Assembly: GCA_016719165.1 (NCBI GenBank)
Contig: JADKAJ010000008.1
Location: 42,689 to 106,688, forward strand
DNA: 64,000 nt
From: Chitinophagaceae bacterium
GTDB lineage: Bacteria; Bacteroidota; Bacteroidia; Chitinophagales; Chitinophagaceae
Reading direction: 5' to 3'
Part shown: positions 44,014 through 53,806 of the stretch, piece by piece
How the letters are laid out: every line of letters begins with the position of its first letter
How positions within the stretch are numbered: the first letter of the stretch is position 1
Notes under the pieces: generated by a model
Seen by the model: the letters and a program-made list of their open reading frames with translations, nothing else
What the model was told of the DNA's origin: nothing
Database searches by the model: none
Program-made: the position numbers and the translations under genes

Positions 44014-44100
44014 AAAGAAAATGGGGTGTGGAAAATGCTGAGCAGGATAAACAAAAGCCTCTTTGCACTTACCACAACCTTTTAACTACTACCCGGATTT

Positions 44101-44454
44101 ATGAGTGTAGGTTTAGATAATGCAATTTATGTAAGCGATAAAGCCAAAGCCAAGGTACAACAGTTACTGGCTGATGCCGGTGTAGCTAATGACCCTTCTT
44201 ACTTCCTTCGGGTTAGTGTGGTGGGTGGGGGATGTTCTGGTCTTAGTTATAAACTGGATTTTGATAATGAACAAAAGCCAATGGACCAGGCATTTGAAGA
44301 CAATGGAGTGAAAGTAGTTACTGATCTGAAGAGCTTTTTGTACCTGGTGAACACTACACTCGATTTTTCTGATGGCTTAAATGGCAAAGGATTTTATTTC
44401 AGTAATCCCAATGCCAGTCGTACTTGTGGCTGTGGCGAAAGTTTTGCAGTATAA
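44101..44454 (+). CDS. iscA: A-type Fe-S carrier IscA
   Basis: A 117-residue HesB/IscA-type carrier with C45 (GGGCSGLSY) and the C-terminal CGC pair C109/C111. It takes clusters from IscU to targets. Last gene of the short isc operon, followed by a terminator. Confidence 0.92.
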   Translation: MSVGLDNAIYVSDKAKAKVQQLLADAGVANDPSYFLRVSVVGGGCSGLSYKLDFDNEQKPMDQAFEDNGVKVVTDLKSFLYLVNTTLDFSDGLNGKGFYFSNPNASRTCGCGESFAV

Positions 44455-44485
44455 ATTATTAAACCACGAACTTGATATTAGAAGG

Positions 44486-44507
44486 TCCCTCTCCCGAGGG
44501 ATTTTTT
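44486..44507 (+). terminator. Rho-independent terminator after iscA
   Basis: TCCCTC-TCCC-GAGGGA followed by TTTTTT. Confidence 0.8.
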
Positions 44508-44571
44508 ATTAGCTATAACAGGCGCAAAGAGCTGAAATATAGAAGCTTTAGCTTATTTTGCAGCATTGTCC

Positions 44572-45297
44572 ATGCCTATGTGGTCCGTTTGTAAAAAAGA
44601 ACTCCGCCAATTTTTCAGTAGCCTGACCGGTTACATTGCAATTATCGTTTTCCTGTTGGTAAACGGGCTGGTATTGTTTGTATTTGAAGATAATATTCTC
44701 GACTTTGGTTATGCTACCCTTGACCGGTTCTTTCAATTAGCTCCATGGATTTTGTTATTGCTCATTCCGGCCATTACGATGCGCAGCTTTGCTGAAGAAT
44801 TTAAAACGGGTACCTATGAAATATTGCAAACCCGTCCGCTGACCCGGTGGCAGATCATTGGCGGTAAATATCTCGGTAGTTTAATAGTTGTTTTTATTGC
44901 CCTGTTGCCAACCATCATTTATATCTTCTCCATTCAGCGTCTTTCTTCTAACGAGGGTATTGATATGGGAGCTACAATCGGTTCTTATATCGGTTTATTT
45001 TTTTTGGCTGCGGTGTTTACGGCTATCAGCATCTGTTGCAGCAGCTTTACCAATAATGCAGTCGTTGCATTTATAGTTAGTTTGATTGGTTGTGCCTTAT
45101 TGTATTATGGTTTCAGTGCCATAAGTCGTATGCCTGCATTGGCCAATGGCCCGGATTATTATGTGGAGATGATCGGTATTGATTTCCATTACCGTAGTAT
45201 CAGCCGCGGATTGATCGATACCCGTGATGTGGTTTATTTTCTAAGTTTCATATTCCTGTTTTTTGCAATAACGAACCGCAATCTTTTAAAGAGGTAA
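44572..45297 (+). CDS. gldF: Gliding motility ABC permease GldF
   Basis: A 241-residue inner-membrane protein with about six hydrophobic helices (ALLLLIPAITMRSFAEEFKTGTYEILQTRPL is the conserved cytosolic loop). It is the permease partner of GldA and GldG, linked to gliding in Flavobacterium. Many non-gliding Bacteroidota keep it. ATG 44572 is chosen; TTG 44566 and ATG 44578 are alternatives. gldG begins one base after its stop. Confidence 0.85.
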   Translation: MPMWSVCKKELRQFFSSLTGYIAIIVFLLVNGLVLFVFEDNILDFGYATLDRFFQLAPWILLLLIPAITMRSFAEEFKTGTYEILQTRPLTRWQIIGGKYLGSLIVVFIALLPTIIYIFSIQRLSSNEGIDMGATIGSYIGLFFLAAVFTAISICCSSFTNNAVVAFIVSLIGCALLYYGFSAISRMPALANGPDYYVEMIGIDFHYRSISRGLIDTRDVVYFLSFIFLFFAITNRNLLKR

Positions 45298-45298
45298 T

Positions 45299-47050
45299 AT
45301 GCGAAAGAAGATTGAAAAAATATTTGCTTCAAAATACTGGTGGCTGATGCTATTGGTCGTCTTGCTGATTGTCAATTATTTGGGTTCGGTCTTCCATGCC
45401 CGTTTAGATTTAACAAAGGAAAAAAGATACACACTCAGCAAGGCTACAATGGATATCCTGAAAAACCTTGATGATGATGTGCAGATAAATGTTTTCTTAA
45501 AAGGGGATTTTCCTGCAGGGTTTAAAAAACTGGCTAATAGTACGGATGAGTTTTTACAATTATTGAAAGACAGGAATGGGTCAAAGATTCATTATCGTTT
45601 TGTTTCACCGGTTGAAGAGATACCAGGTACAAAAATCATCTATGGAGATTCGTTGGTTAATTTAGGAGCTATCCCTATTAATCTCACAGTACAAAAAAAG
45701 GAGGGAGAAAGCAGTAATATCATTTTCCCGGTTGCAATTATTGAGTATAAAGGAAAGCAATCCCTGGTAAACTTATACCCGGGAGCCAATAGTCGTATTT
45801 CCCAGGAAGAAATAAACGGTGCTGAATCTTTAATGGAATACCAGTTTGTAAAAACACTTGATAAGTTAACGGCTTCTAAAAAACCCGGAATAGCGTATTC
45901 TGTGGGAAATGGAGAACCAACAGACGGAAGAACATTTATGTTCCGGCAGGCTTTAGCTGATGATTATGATTTTAAAATTATTAACCTGCATAACCAACCC
46001 CGGATTCCTGATGGTGTTGATGTGCTTATGATTGTAAAACCGACCATTCAGTTTACGGAGGATGAAAAATTAAAGATTGATCAGTTTGTCATGGGAGGAG
46101 GTAAACTGCTTTGTTTTATCGATAATTTAATAGCTGAACAAGACAGTCTTGCTTTTAAACCGGAAACAATTGCCTATGACCGTAATTTAAATCTTACAGA
46201 TTTATTTTTCAAATATGGATTACGTATCAATACGGATCTTGTCATGGATCTGCAATGTGATTTATTACCATTTGTGGTAGGTGGAACAAACGAGAACCCG
46301 CAAATGGAATTATTGAGCTGGAACTATTATCCTATGCTTAACCCGACAAACAGCAAGCTGACAAAAGGTCTTGGATATGTCGGGAGCCATTTCGCAAACT
46401 CTATTGATACTATACAGGTAAATGGTGTAAGAAAACTACCATTGCTGGTTACATCTCCCAACTCAAGGATAATAAGTACACCAGCCTTAATCAGTCTCAA
46501 CGAGAATAAGAATGTACCCGAGGATGTTAATTTTAAGCGCAATGCAATTCCGGTTGCCATTCTGCTGGAAGGCAGGTTCACTTCACTTTTCAAAAACAGA
46601 ATCAGCCGGGCACAATTAGACACTTTATCATTAATCGGAGAAGCTTTCAGGGAAACATCTGCAGAAAGTAAAATTATCGTTGCAGCCGATGGGGATATAC
46701 TTTTTAATGATTTCTTGCCAGGTGAAGGACCAAATGCAGCCCCGGTTCCAATTCAAATGGGGTGGAATAAATACACCTATAGAGAATATTTGAATCAGAC
46801 AGAGACTGGTAGATTTTTCAGACCTGTTGCTAATAGAGAATTCCTGTTAAATTGTATAGAATACCAGGTTAGTAATCCCGGCATCAGTGAAACAAGGAAT
46901 AAGGATGTGGTATTGCGCCTGCTCGATTCTCAAAAAGTAAAAGAACAAAAAACTACCTGGCAATTTATTAATATCGCTTTACCGGTATTGCTGGTAATTC
47001 TATTTGGCTGGATTTATCAGCAGGTTAGGAAGAGAAAATATGCAGCATAG
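45299..47050 (+). CDS. gldG: Gliding motility ABC auxiliary protein GldG
   Basis: A 583-residue protein with a transmembrane helix at each end (about 13-30 and 555-575) and a large periplasmic domain. NYLGSVFHARLDLTKEKRYTLSKAT is the family N-terminal signature. It forms an ABC system with GldF. The ATPase gldA is not adjacent. Confidence 0.85.
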   Translation: MRKKIEKIFASKYWWLMLLVVLLIVNYLGSVFHARLDLTKEKRYTLSKATMDILKNLDDDVQINVFLKGDFPAGFKKLANSTDEFLQLLKDRNGSKIHYRFVSPVEEIPGTKIIYGDSLVNLGAIPINLTVQKKEGESSNIIFPVAIIEYKGKQSLVNLYPGANSRISQEEINGAESLMEYQFVKTLDKLTASKKPGIAYSVGNGEPTDGRTFMFRQALADDYDFKIINLHNQPRIPDGVDVLMIVKPTIQFTEDEKLKIDQFVMGGGKLLCFIDNLIAEQDSLAFKPETIAYDRNLNLTDLFFKYGLRINTDLVMDLQCDLLPFVVGGTNENPQMELLSWNYYPMLNPTNSKLTKGLGYVGSHFANSIDTIQVNGVRKLPLLVTSPNSRIISTPALISLNENKNVPEDVNFKRNAIPVAILLEGRFTSLFKNRISRAQLDTLSLIGEAFRETSAESKIIVAADGDILFNDFLPGEGPNAAPVPIQMGWNKYTYREYLNQTETGRFFRPVANREFLLNCIEYQVSNPGISETRNKDVVLRLLDSQKVKEQKTTWQFINIALPVLLVILFGWIYQQVRKRKYAA

Positions 47051-47087
47051 TACCGGTTATTTTAACATTTCATAATAATTTTCTTTA

Positions 47088-48056
47088 ATGACAGCAGATC
47101 AGATTACCTACCTCGTTTTTGGAATAGTTTTGGTATTCGCCCTGGTCTTTGACCTGGGCCTTTTAAGTAAAAAGGGGCAGAAAGTTACAATCAGACAGGC
47201 TTTATACCAGACTTTTTTCTGGGTGGGGTTAGCATTGGCCTTTTTTGTATTTGTATGGATTGAAAAGGGCCAGGGACTTGCATTAGAATACCTGAGTGCA
47301 TACCTCATGGAATGGAGTCTAAGTATTGATAATATTTTTGTTTTTATTCTTATTTTCTCTGCTTTCTCGGTAAAAGAAAAGCATTTTGGCCGTGTGTTGT
47401 TGATTGGTATCCTGATGGCCATTATTTTCCGGGTAATTTTTATTACCGTCGGTGTCGCATTGGTAGAAAGATTTCATTGGATATTGTATGTTTTCGGTGC
47501 CTTTCTTGTTTATACAGGATACAAAATGTTTACGGCAACAGACGATGAAGAATTTGATCCGCAGGGGAGTAAAATTTTTCTCTTCATAAAAAAGTTTTTG
47601 CCGCTGGCACCACATGATGGTAATGGTAAGTTTGTCGTAAAAGAGAACGGCAAGTCCGTCTATACTACACTATTTGTGGTGGTAATAATGCTGGCAGCAA
47701 TTGACCTGGTTTTTGCTCTCGATTCAATTCCGGCTGTAATGGGTATTTCCAGAGACCGGTTGGTGATTTATACCTCTAATATCTTTGCTGTTTTGGGGTT
47801 GCGGTCTCTTTTCTTTTTGTTAAGAGGAGCTGTTACTAAGTTTGATTACCTGCAGCAGGGTATTGCTATCGTTTTGGTTTTTATAGGTGTTAAAATGCTG
47901 ACTGAACACTGGATAAATCAATGGGTAAGTAAACAGATACAGGTCTTTATCTCTTTGGGTGTGATTATGATTTGTATTACAGGCTCAATTTTTTATTCCA
48001 TATTCATAAATAAAAGGGGAGTACCGCCGGAGGTTAAAGACGATAGTGTTTCCTGA
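47088..48056 (+). CDS. TerC-family membrane protein
   Basis: A 322-residue integral membrane protein with about nine helices. The two acidic motifs WSLSIDNIFVF and DLVFALDSIPAVMG are diagnostic of TerC/Alx, which export manganese or other metals. The exact ion cannot be inferred. It is longer than minimal TerC because of a cytosolic loop around residues 150-190. Confidence 0.88.
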   Translation: MTADQITYLVFGIVLVFALVFDLGLLSKKGQKVTIRQALYQTFFWVGLALAFFVFVWIEKGQGLALEYLSAYLMEWSLSIDNIFVFILIFSAFSVKEKHFGRVLLIGILMAIIFRVIFITVGVALVERFHWILYVFGAFLVYTGYKMFTATDDEEFDPQGSKIFLFIKKFLPLAPHDGNGKFVVKENGKSVYTTLFVVVIMLAAIDLVFALDSIPAVMGISRDRLVIYTSNIFAVLGLRSLFFLLRGAVTKFDYLQQGIAIVLVFIGVKMLTEHWINQWVSKQIQVFISLGVIMICITGSIFYSIFINKRGVPPEVKDDSVS

Positions 48057-48073
48057 CTGATATATTAATTATT

Positions 48074-50479
48074 TTGCTGTTGAATTATTCTGTAAGCAAT
48101 ATTGCCCAAATTATTCATGCAGACGCAACCATAGTAAAAGATTTGTCTGCTGAACATCTTTTGTTGGATAGCCGGAAAGTATTTTCTCCGGGTTCATCCA
48201 TTTTTTTTGCATTAGTTGGATTTCGCCGTAATGGCCATGATTTTATCCCTGATTTATATAAAAAAGGAGTTAGAAGTTTTGTAGTAAGTGAGAAATTCGA
48301 AACAGCTGCATATCCGGGAGCTAATTTTTTGCTGGTCAATGATACACTGGCGGCACTTCAGCAATTGGCAGCTCATCACCGTAAGCAATTTGCCATACCG
48401 GTTATTGGTATTACAGGAAGCAATGGAAAGACCATTGTAAAGGAATGGCTTTATCAATTGCTTCATACAGATTATAATATTGTTCGTAGTCCCAAAAGTT
48501 ATAATTCACAGATTGGTGTTCCGTTGAGTGTATGGCAGATGAATGAACATCATACACTGGGAATTTTTGAAGCGGGAATTTCAAAGCCCGGCGAAATGGA
48601 TAAACTGGAGAGAATAATTCAGCCAACTATTGGGGTGTTCACCAATATCGGGGAAGCGCATAGTGAGGGTTTTGAATCGATGAAACAGAAAGAAGAAGAG
48701 AAAAAAATATTATTCAGGAATGCTACAGAGACAGGTAAGCTTGATGTTGTTGAAGTGCGTTATCAGCAACCCACAACAATCATTACTGCCAAAGATCCGA
48801 GGGCTGAGAAAGAATTTATTTCTATTGAAATTCCATTTACTGATGATGCTTCTGTACAGAATGCCACTTCCTGCTGGAAAGTAATGCTGACACTTGGCTA
48901 CGACAATGAAATTGTCAGGTTCAGGATGAAGCAGTTATTACCGGTGGATATGAGGTTAGAAATGAAGAAAGGGATCAATCGTTGTTTGGTTATAAATGAC
49001 AGCTATAGCGCTGACCTTAGTTCATTGGAAATAGCACTGAATTTCCTGGTTCAACAAAGTGCAGGCACTCAACGGACAGTAATCCTTTCTGATTTTTTAC
49101 AAAGTGCTGTTGCTGATGAAAAATTATATGCACAGGTTGTTGAAAATTTACATAAGCATAAGGTAGACAGATTAATTGGTATCGGCGGGAGGATATCCAA
49201 CTCTTTGCGGCATCTGATTAATAGAGCGGATAAGCGTTTTGCTGTTGAATTATATCCATCAACAGATATTTTTTTGCAGCAATACAGGTCATCAATATTC
49301 AAAGAAGAAGCTATACTGGTAAAGGGGGCGAGGATATTTGCATTTGAAAAAATTGTTCAATTGCTGGAGCAAAAGGCGCATCAAACTTTACTGGAGATCA
49401 ATTTGAATGCAATAGTGCATAATTTAAAGGAATATCAAAGGGTATTGAAACCTACCACCAAAGTAATGGCAATGGTAAAGGCTTTTGCATATGGAAGTGG
49501 TGGGGCTGAAATTGCCGGGATTCTGCAATATCATAAGGTGGATTATCTCGGTGTTGCTTATGCAGACGAAGGCGTGGAACTCAGGAATGCGGGAATTAGT
49601 TTGCCAATAATGGTTATGAATCCTGAAGAAAATGCTTTTGATGTTATTGTGGATCATAACCTGGAGCCGGAATTATATTCTTTTGAATTATTGAATTCAT
49701 TTGATTCTTTTTTGCAAAAGGAAGGAATTCAACACTATCCTGTTCACATTGAAATAGAAACAGGTATGAACAGGCTTGGGTTTAGCATAGCTGAAATTGA
49801 GAAATTATGCACCAGTTTAAATTCAACTTCTTCTTTCAAAGTGCAAACTGTTTTTTCTCATTTAGTGGCCAGCGAAGATGCTTTACAGGATCCATTTACC
49901 ATTAATCAGTTCAATAAATTTGGAATAGCAACCACTTTGTTGCAGGAGAGATTGGGGTACTCATTTATAAGACATATCGCCAATTCTGCTGCTGCTATAC
50001 GGCATCAGCACCTGCAACTGGATATGGTGCGATTAGGTATTGGTTTGTATGGAGTGGATAGCGCCGGATCTGGTAAACTGAACCTGCAAACTGTTACTAC
50101 ACTTAAATCAACTATCGCACAGGTAAAGCACCTGGAAGCAGGAGAATCGGTGAGTTATAACCGTAATGGAGTGGTAAATAGAGATTCTGTTATTGCCACT
50201 GTGCGGCTGGGTTATGCTGATGGTTACCCAAGAAGACTGGGAAATGGGGTTGGCAAAGTTTGGGTAAAAGGTCACCTGGTGCCAGTAATTGGTACTGTTT
50301 GTATGGATATGTTCATGATAGATGTGACAGGTATTGACAATATACAGGAAGGAGAAGAAGTTGTAATATTCGGAAGTAATTTACCTGTTCAGCAAGTAGC
50401 AAAATGGGCTGAAACAATTGCTTATGAAATACTAACAGGAATTTCACAGCGGGTGAAAAGGGTGTATTATGAAGAGTAA
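48074..50479 (+). CDS. Bifunctional MurF ligase / alanine racemase
   Basis: An 801-residue fusion. Residues 1 to about 430 are a MurF (UDP-MurNAc-tripeptide:D-Ala-D-Ala ligase) with ATP loop GITGSNGKT. Residues about 435-801 are alanine racemase with PLP Lys at about 469 in MVKAFAYGSG. It makes D-Ala and joins D-Ala-D-Ala to the wall precursor. Such fusions are common in Bacteroidota. No ATG exists near the N terminus: start is TTG 48074 or TTG 48080. Confidence 0.93.
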   Translation: MLLNYSVSNIAQIIHADATIVKDLSAEHLLLDSRKVFSPGSSIFFALVGFRRNGHDFIPDLYKKGVRSFVVSEKFETAAYPGANFLLVNDTLAALQQLAAHHRKQFAIPVIGITGSNGKTIVKEWLYQLLHTDYNIVRSPKSYNSQIGVPLSVWQMNEHHTLGIFEAGISKPGEMDKLERIIQPTIGVFTNIGEAHSEGFESMKQKEEEKKILFRNATETGKLDVVEVRYQQPTTIITAKDPRAEKEFISIEIPFTDDASVQNATSCWKVMLTLGYDNEIVRFRMKQLLPVDMRLEMKKGINRCLVINDSYSADLSSLEIALNFLVQQSAGTQRTVILSDFLQSAVADEKLYAQVVENLHKHKVDRLIGIGGRISNSLRHLINRADKRFAVELYPSTDIFLQQYRSSIFKEEAILVKGARIFAFEKIVQLLEQKAHQTLLEINLNAIVHNLKEYQRVLKPTTKVMAMVKAFAYGSGGAEIAGILQYHKVDYLGVAYADEGVELRNAGISLPIMVMNPEENAFDVIVDHNLEPELYSFELLNSFDSFLQKEGIQHYPVHIEIETGMNRLGFSIAEIEKLCTSLNSTSSFKVQTVFSHLVASEDALQDPFTINQFNKFGIATTLLQERLGYSFIRHIANSAAAIRHQHLQLDMVRLGIGLYGVDSAGSGKLNLQTVTTLKSTIAQVKHLEAGESVSYNRNGVVNRDSVIATVRLGYADGYPRRLGNGVGKVWVKGHLVPVIGTVCMDMFMIDVTGIDNIQEGEEVVIFGSNLPVQQVAKWAETIAYEILTGISQRVKRVYYEE

Positions 50480-50572
50480 ATACCGGAATAATTTTCCAAA
50501 TCAATGACCACAAGGCGTTTATCAATGCTACATTTATGACTTCTTTGACCTGACACCTTGCAGCATTCTCCT

Positions 50573-50580
50573 TATATTTG
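50573..50580 (+). promoter_or_regulatory. Putative -7 box of lspA
   Basis: TATATTTG matches TAnnTTTG. It overlaps the first in-frame TTG (50578), so initiation more likely uses TTG 50599. Confidence 0.45.
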
Positions 50581-50598
50581 CCCCTTAAAATTGTACCA

Positions 50599-51300
50599 TT
50601 GAAGCTTAGAAAAATCATATTCCTTATTGCAGTGATTATCATAATTGACCAGGCATTGAAAATATGGATCAAAACGGGTCAACCAACCGGTGAAGTAGTG
50701 AGGGTTTTTGGGTTTGATTGGTTCCGTCTTCATTTTATTGAAAATCCGGGTATGGCTTGGGGCTGGAAATTTGGTAACGAAACAGGTAAGATGATTCTGA
50801 CATTGTTCCGTCTGGCTGCAGTGATCTTTGGTACCTGGTATATCGGCAGAATTGTAAAGCAGCAATATAGTAAAGGCTTTATAGTTTGTGCTGGGTTGAT
50901 TTATGCCGGAGCTTTAGGTAATCTCATTGACAGTATGTTCTATGGAATGATATTCGACAAAGGACTTCATTATGATGCTGCTATTAATGATTATATTAGT
51001 TATGGTGGTATAGCACAATTTTCTTCAAATGGCTATTCATCGTTCTTACATGGCAGTGTTGTAGATATGCTGTACTTCCCAATAATAAAATCAAATTTTC
51101 CTTCCTGGTTTCCTGTAATAGGTGGTGATGAATTTGAATTCTTCAGCCCTATTTTTAATATTGCTGATGCTTCAATTTCTGTGGGTGTAATTACACTGCT
51201 GATATTTCAAAAGCGGTTTTTTAAGAAGCATCATGAAACCGTTACTTCTCCGACAGTAGAAACTAATACTGAAATAAGCGATAAGATGCAGGTTTTGTAA
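50599..51300 (+). CDS. lspA: Lipoprotein signal peptidase
   Basis: A 233-residue inner-membrane aspartyl protease that cleaves prolipoprotein signals. There are four helices. The catalytic Asp residues lie in GSVVDMLYF and FNIADASISVG; GALGNLIDS precedes, with a long Bacteroidota-type loop between. The N-terminal IDQALKIWI is also conserved. TTG 50599 is the likely start (no ATG). It has many clients here: at least eight lipoprotein genes lie in the window. Confidence 0.92.
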   Translation: MKLRKIIFLIAVIIIIDQALKIWIKTGQPTGEVVRVFGFDWFRLHFIENPGMAWGWKFGNETGKMILTLFRLAAVIFGTWYIGRIVKQQYSKGFIVCAGLIYAGALGNLIDSMFYGMIFDKGLHYDAAINDYISYGGIAQFSSNGYSSFLHGSVVDMLYFPIIKSNFPSWFPVIGGDEFEFFSPIFNIADASISVGVITLLIFQKRFFKKHHETVTSPTVETNTEISDKMQVL

Positions 51301-51312
51301 ATAAACTATTTA

Positions 51313-53628
51313 CTAATTACTTGTTTTCAGTACACTTTTTTGAATAAACTTACCGGCTGATTGTACCCGCAGGAAATAAATACCTGTAGTAAGCTTGCTT
51401 GTGTTTTCAAGACTCAGTCGGGTAATCCCTGAAGAAATATCAAATGCTTTTTTTCGTACGGCTTTTCCAGAAGCATCAAATAACTCCGCTTCGGCTTTCC
51501 CGCTATTTTGTGAAGAAACTTCGAATACCAATTCATTATTGAAAGGATTGATTACGGATACAAATGATAATATATCTGCTGATGAAGCCAGTTGAATTGT
51601 TCTTGAATACGTTGACTGTCCGGTATTGTTTCTCATTCTGATACGGTAATACACTTTGCCAGTTAGTTTTTCAGGATCGGAATAGGAATAGCTGCTTTGT
51701 TCGGAGATATAGTCATTGTAACTGTTTACAGAACCGGCAAAAATAAAGTTGATGCCGTCGGTACTTCTTTCTATGTCAAAAATTATCGGCTCATTTTCCC
51801 CGGTAGTTGTCCATTTTAATATAGCATGTTCATTCTCTTGTCGCCCGCTGAAAGAAAGTAGCCGGGTTTTCAGCGGGATACCACAGAAGATTACCCGAAG
51901 TGTAATAATATTTCCCTGGTCTGTAAAATTGCAATTCGGATCAGTCAGGTTGGAAAGTGTAGTTGCAACAACCACCCTGTACATGTCACCATTATTCGGC
52001 ATTTGTGTCTGCGCAGGGGTTAATGTATAGGATATAACATATTCCCAGGCAGTACCGTTCCAAAATGGACTTGCCGGACCAGCCGGAGCTGTTACATCAC
52101 TCCAGGTGGCACCTCCGTCCGTACTGCGTTGCCATTTGTAATAAGTATAGTTATTGAAATAGGAACGTACAGTATCATAAATAGTAATCACATTGCTGTC
52201 ACAAACTGCAGGGCTCAGGGAAGGAGAATATTTCATGTTAGGAGAACAGGTTGAAACTGAAATATCATCCAGCGCCCAGTCATTACCACCACCGCCCGGG
52301 GCATTATTAAAAAACTTCAGTGTAAAACTTGTTTGTGCAGGACCAGTTAAAAAGGTAAAACCTTTTTTAACCCATTGCCCGCTGTATAAGAGATTTCCTG
52401 AAGTATAATAGTCGATACCGTCAATTTCAAAAGTCAGGTTAGGCGCTACACCTGATGAATCGCCGGGGCCAGTTGGAATATAAAAGGGAGGTCCAGCAGC
52501 GTTTGTGGCACCTTTACCGTTGGAATCGCAACCGCATTTGGAACAAATATTCCTCATCCAGCAGGAAATTTCGTAATAGGTATTAGGGCATAATGAGGTT
52601 ATCGTTTGCTGGAAAGCGGAATCGATACGATAAGCTGCGTTTATAACCAGCATGTAACCTGCGTTTGGATTAGCAACCGTATCTGCTGCCGGATTCCCGG
52701 CAATAGGATTAACAGCACCCGTATGGTCGCCGATAATATCCCATAAAGTAAAGACCCTGTGACTTGTCAGGGGGCCTGCGCCATCCGGGTCCGGATCAGG
52801 CTTGGGCCAGGTATTTAAAGTAGTATAACCTGTATTTGTAGAAGTATTGTTAGCGACTCCGTAATAATAATCTTGCGGTGAATTAATTCCAAAGGAATTA
52901 AATGTATATCCTACTGGTACATTGGCTGACGTTCCCCTGTTACGGGGCTGTCCGCTTCCAAATGTGCCATTGAATTCTGTACCGATAGCATTTGTGCCGA
53001 TTGTATTGGAGCAAATACCATAGTTGGGATATACTCTGAGTGTATTAGCAGGAAAAGTAAAAGTTTGTATAGCGGCAGCCCCACTTTTATAAGTTATATT
53101 ACCACCGCCTGTACTGATATTACTGCCTGTAGCTGCAGTAACCCTAATTCGGAAAGAAGCGATCATAATACAGGTGCTTCCGTAAAAAGAAGGTTTATGT
53201 GTGTTAGCTACTCTGCCTCTTCTAAAAGCTGTAGCAGGAGCAGCCCCGGTTCTAAACCCGAGATTAATAGTAATAGCGGAACCGGTAATCCTGCCCTGGT
53301 CATCACCTGCTGCATCCGTAAATGATTTATAAGGGATACCTTCATTAGTAAGTACTTTAATAGTACCGGGAATATAAGTCGTTCCTGCCGGTACTGCATC
53401 CTGGTAGCGGCAGCTGTCGTAGGTACCCGAACGTACTACAAAAGATGCTCTGATTTCAAGAGTGTCACCTGTTTCGACTGTGCCCCCATTCAAGCCTTTT
53501 GTTACGTTGATATAGCTTTTCCCGAAGTCAATGTTTTGTGAATAGGCAGAAGTTATTCCTGAAATCAATAGTACAGGAAGAAGAAAAAATAAAGGTGAAA
53601 AAATAGTACGGCGTAAATTTTTTTTCAT
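51313..53628 (-). CDS. Secreted T9SS cargo protein with carbohydrate-binding-like module
   Basis: A 771-residue protein with a signal (TSAYSQ). The first part (about 20-190) is a beta-rich domain, about 230-470 includes a jelly-roll-like module ending WALDDISVSTC, and about 480-560 is an Ig-like domain with KWQRSTDGGATW. The C-terminal 80 residues (FNNELVFEVSS to GIYFLRVQSAGKFIQKSVL) are a type A T9SS sorting domain, so the protein is exported to the surface or outside. No catalytic domain was recognised. ATG 53626-53628 is chosen over an upstream Met at 53694. Confidence 0.78.
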   Translation of the reverse strand: MKKNLRRTIFSPLFFLLPVLLISGITSAYSQNIDFGKSYINVTKGLNGGTVETGDTLEIRASFVVRSGTYDSCRYQDAVPAGTTYIPGTIKVLTNEGIPYKSFTDAAGDDQGRITGSAITINLGFRTGAAPATAFRRGRVANTHKPSFYGSTCIMIASFRIRVTAATGSNISTGGGNITYKSGAAAIQTFTFPANTLRVYPNYGICSNTIGTNAIGTEFNGTFGSGQPRNRGTSANVPVGYTFNSFGINSPQDYYYGVANNTSTNTGYTTLNTWPKPDPDPDGAGPLTSHRVFTLWDIIGDHTGAVNPIAGNPAADTVANPNAGYMLVINAAYRIDSAFQQTITSLCPNTYYEISCWMRNICSKCGCDSNGKGATNAAGPPFYIPTGPGDSSGVAPNLTFEIDGIDYYTSGNLLYSGQWVKKGFTFLTGPAQTSFTLKFFNNAPGGGGNDWALDDISVSTCSPNMKYSPSLSPAVCDSNVITIYDTVRSYFNNYTYYKWQRSTDGGATWSDVTAPAGPASPFWNGTAWEYVISYTLTPAQTQMPNNGDMYRVVVATTLSNLTDPNCNFTDQGNIITLRVIFCGIPLKTRLLSFSGRQENEHAILKWTTTGENEPIIFDIERSTDGINFIFAGSVNSYNDYISEQSSYSYSDPEKLTGKVYYRIRMRNNTGQSTYSRTIQLASSADILSFVSVINPFNNELVFEVSSQNSGKAEAELFDASGKAVRKKAFDISSGITRLSLENTSKLTTGIYFLRVQSAGKFIQKSVLKTSN

Positions 53629-53758
53629 AGTCTGGATTTTCAGGTACACAATTCGGACTCGCTGGTATAAAAATAGATTAATGGGTGTCTTCAAACAATA
53701 GAAGAAATGCTTACTTTTCAGTTGTATTTACGGTGTAATATTTACTGTAGATTCCCTA

Positions 53759-53789
53759 TTGTTAGCGGATTTTTGAATGGTTACTTTTA
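53759..53789 (+). promoter_or_regulatory. Promoter of the glucose dehydrogenase-like gene
   Basis: TTG at 53759-53761, a 20-nt spacer, then TACTTTTA at 53782-53789. It supports ATG 53807 as start, since the upstream ATG 53777 lies inside the promoter. Confidence 0.6.
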
Positions 53790-53806
53790 AACCTAAATCC
53801 ATTTGC

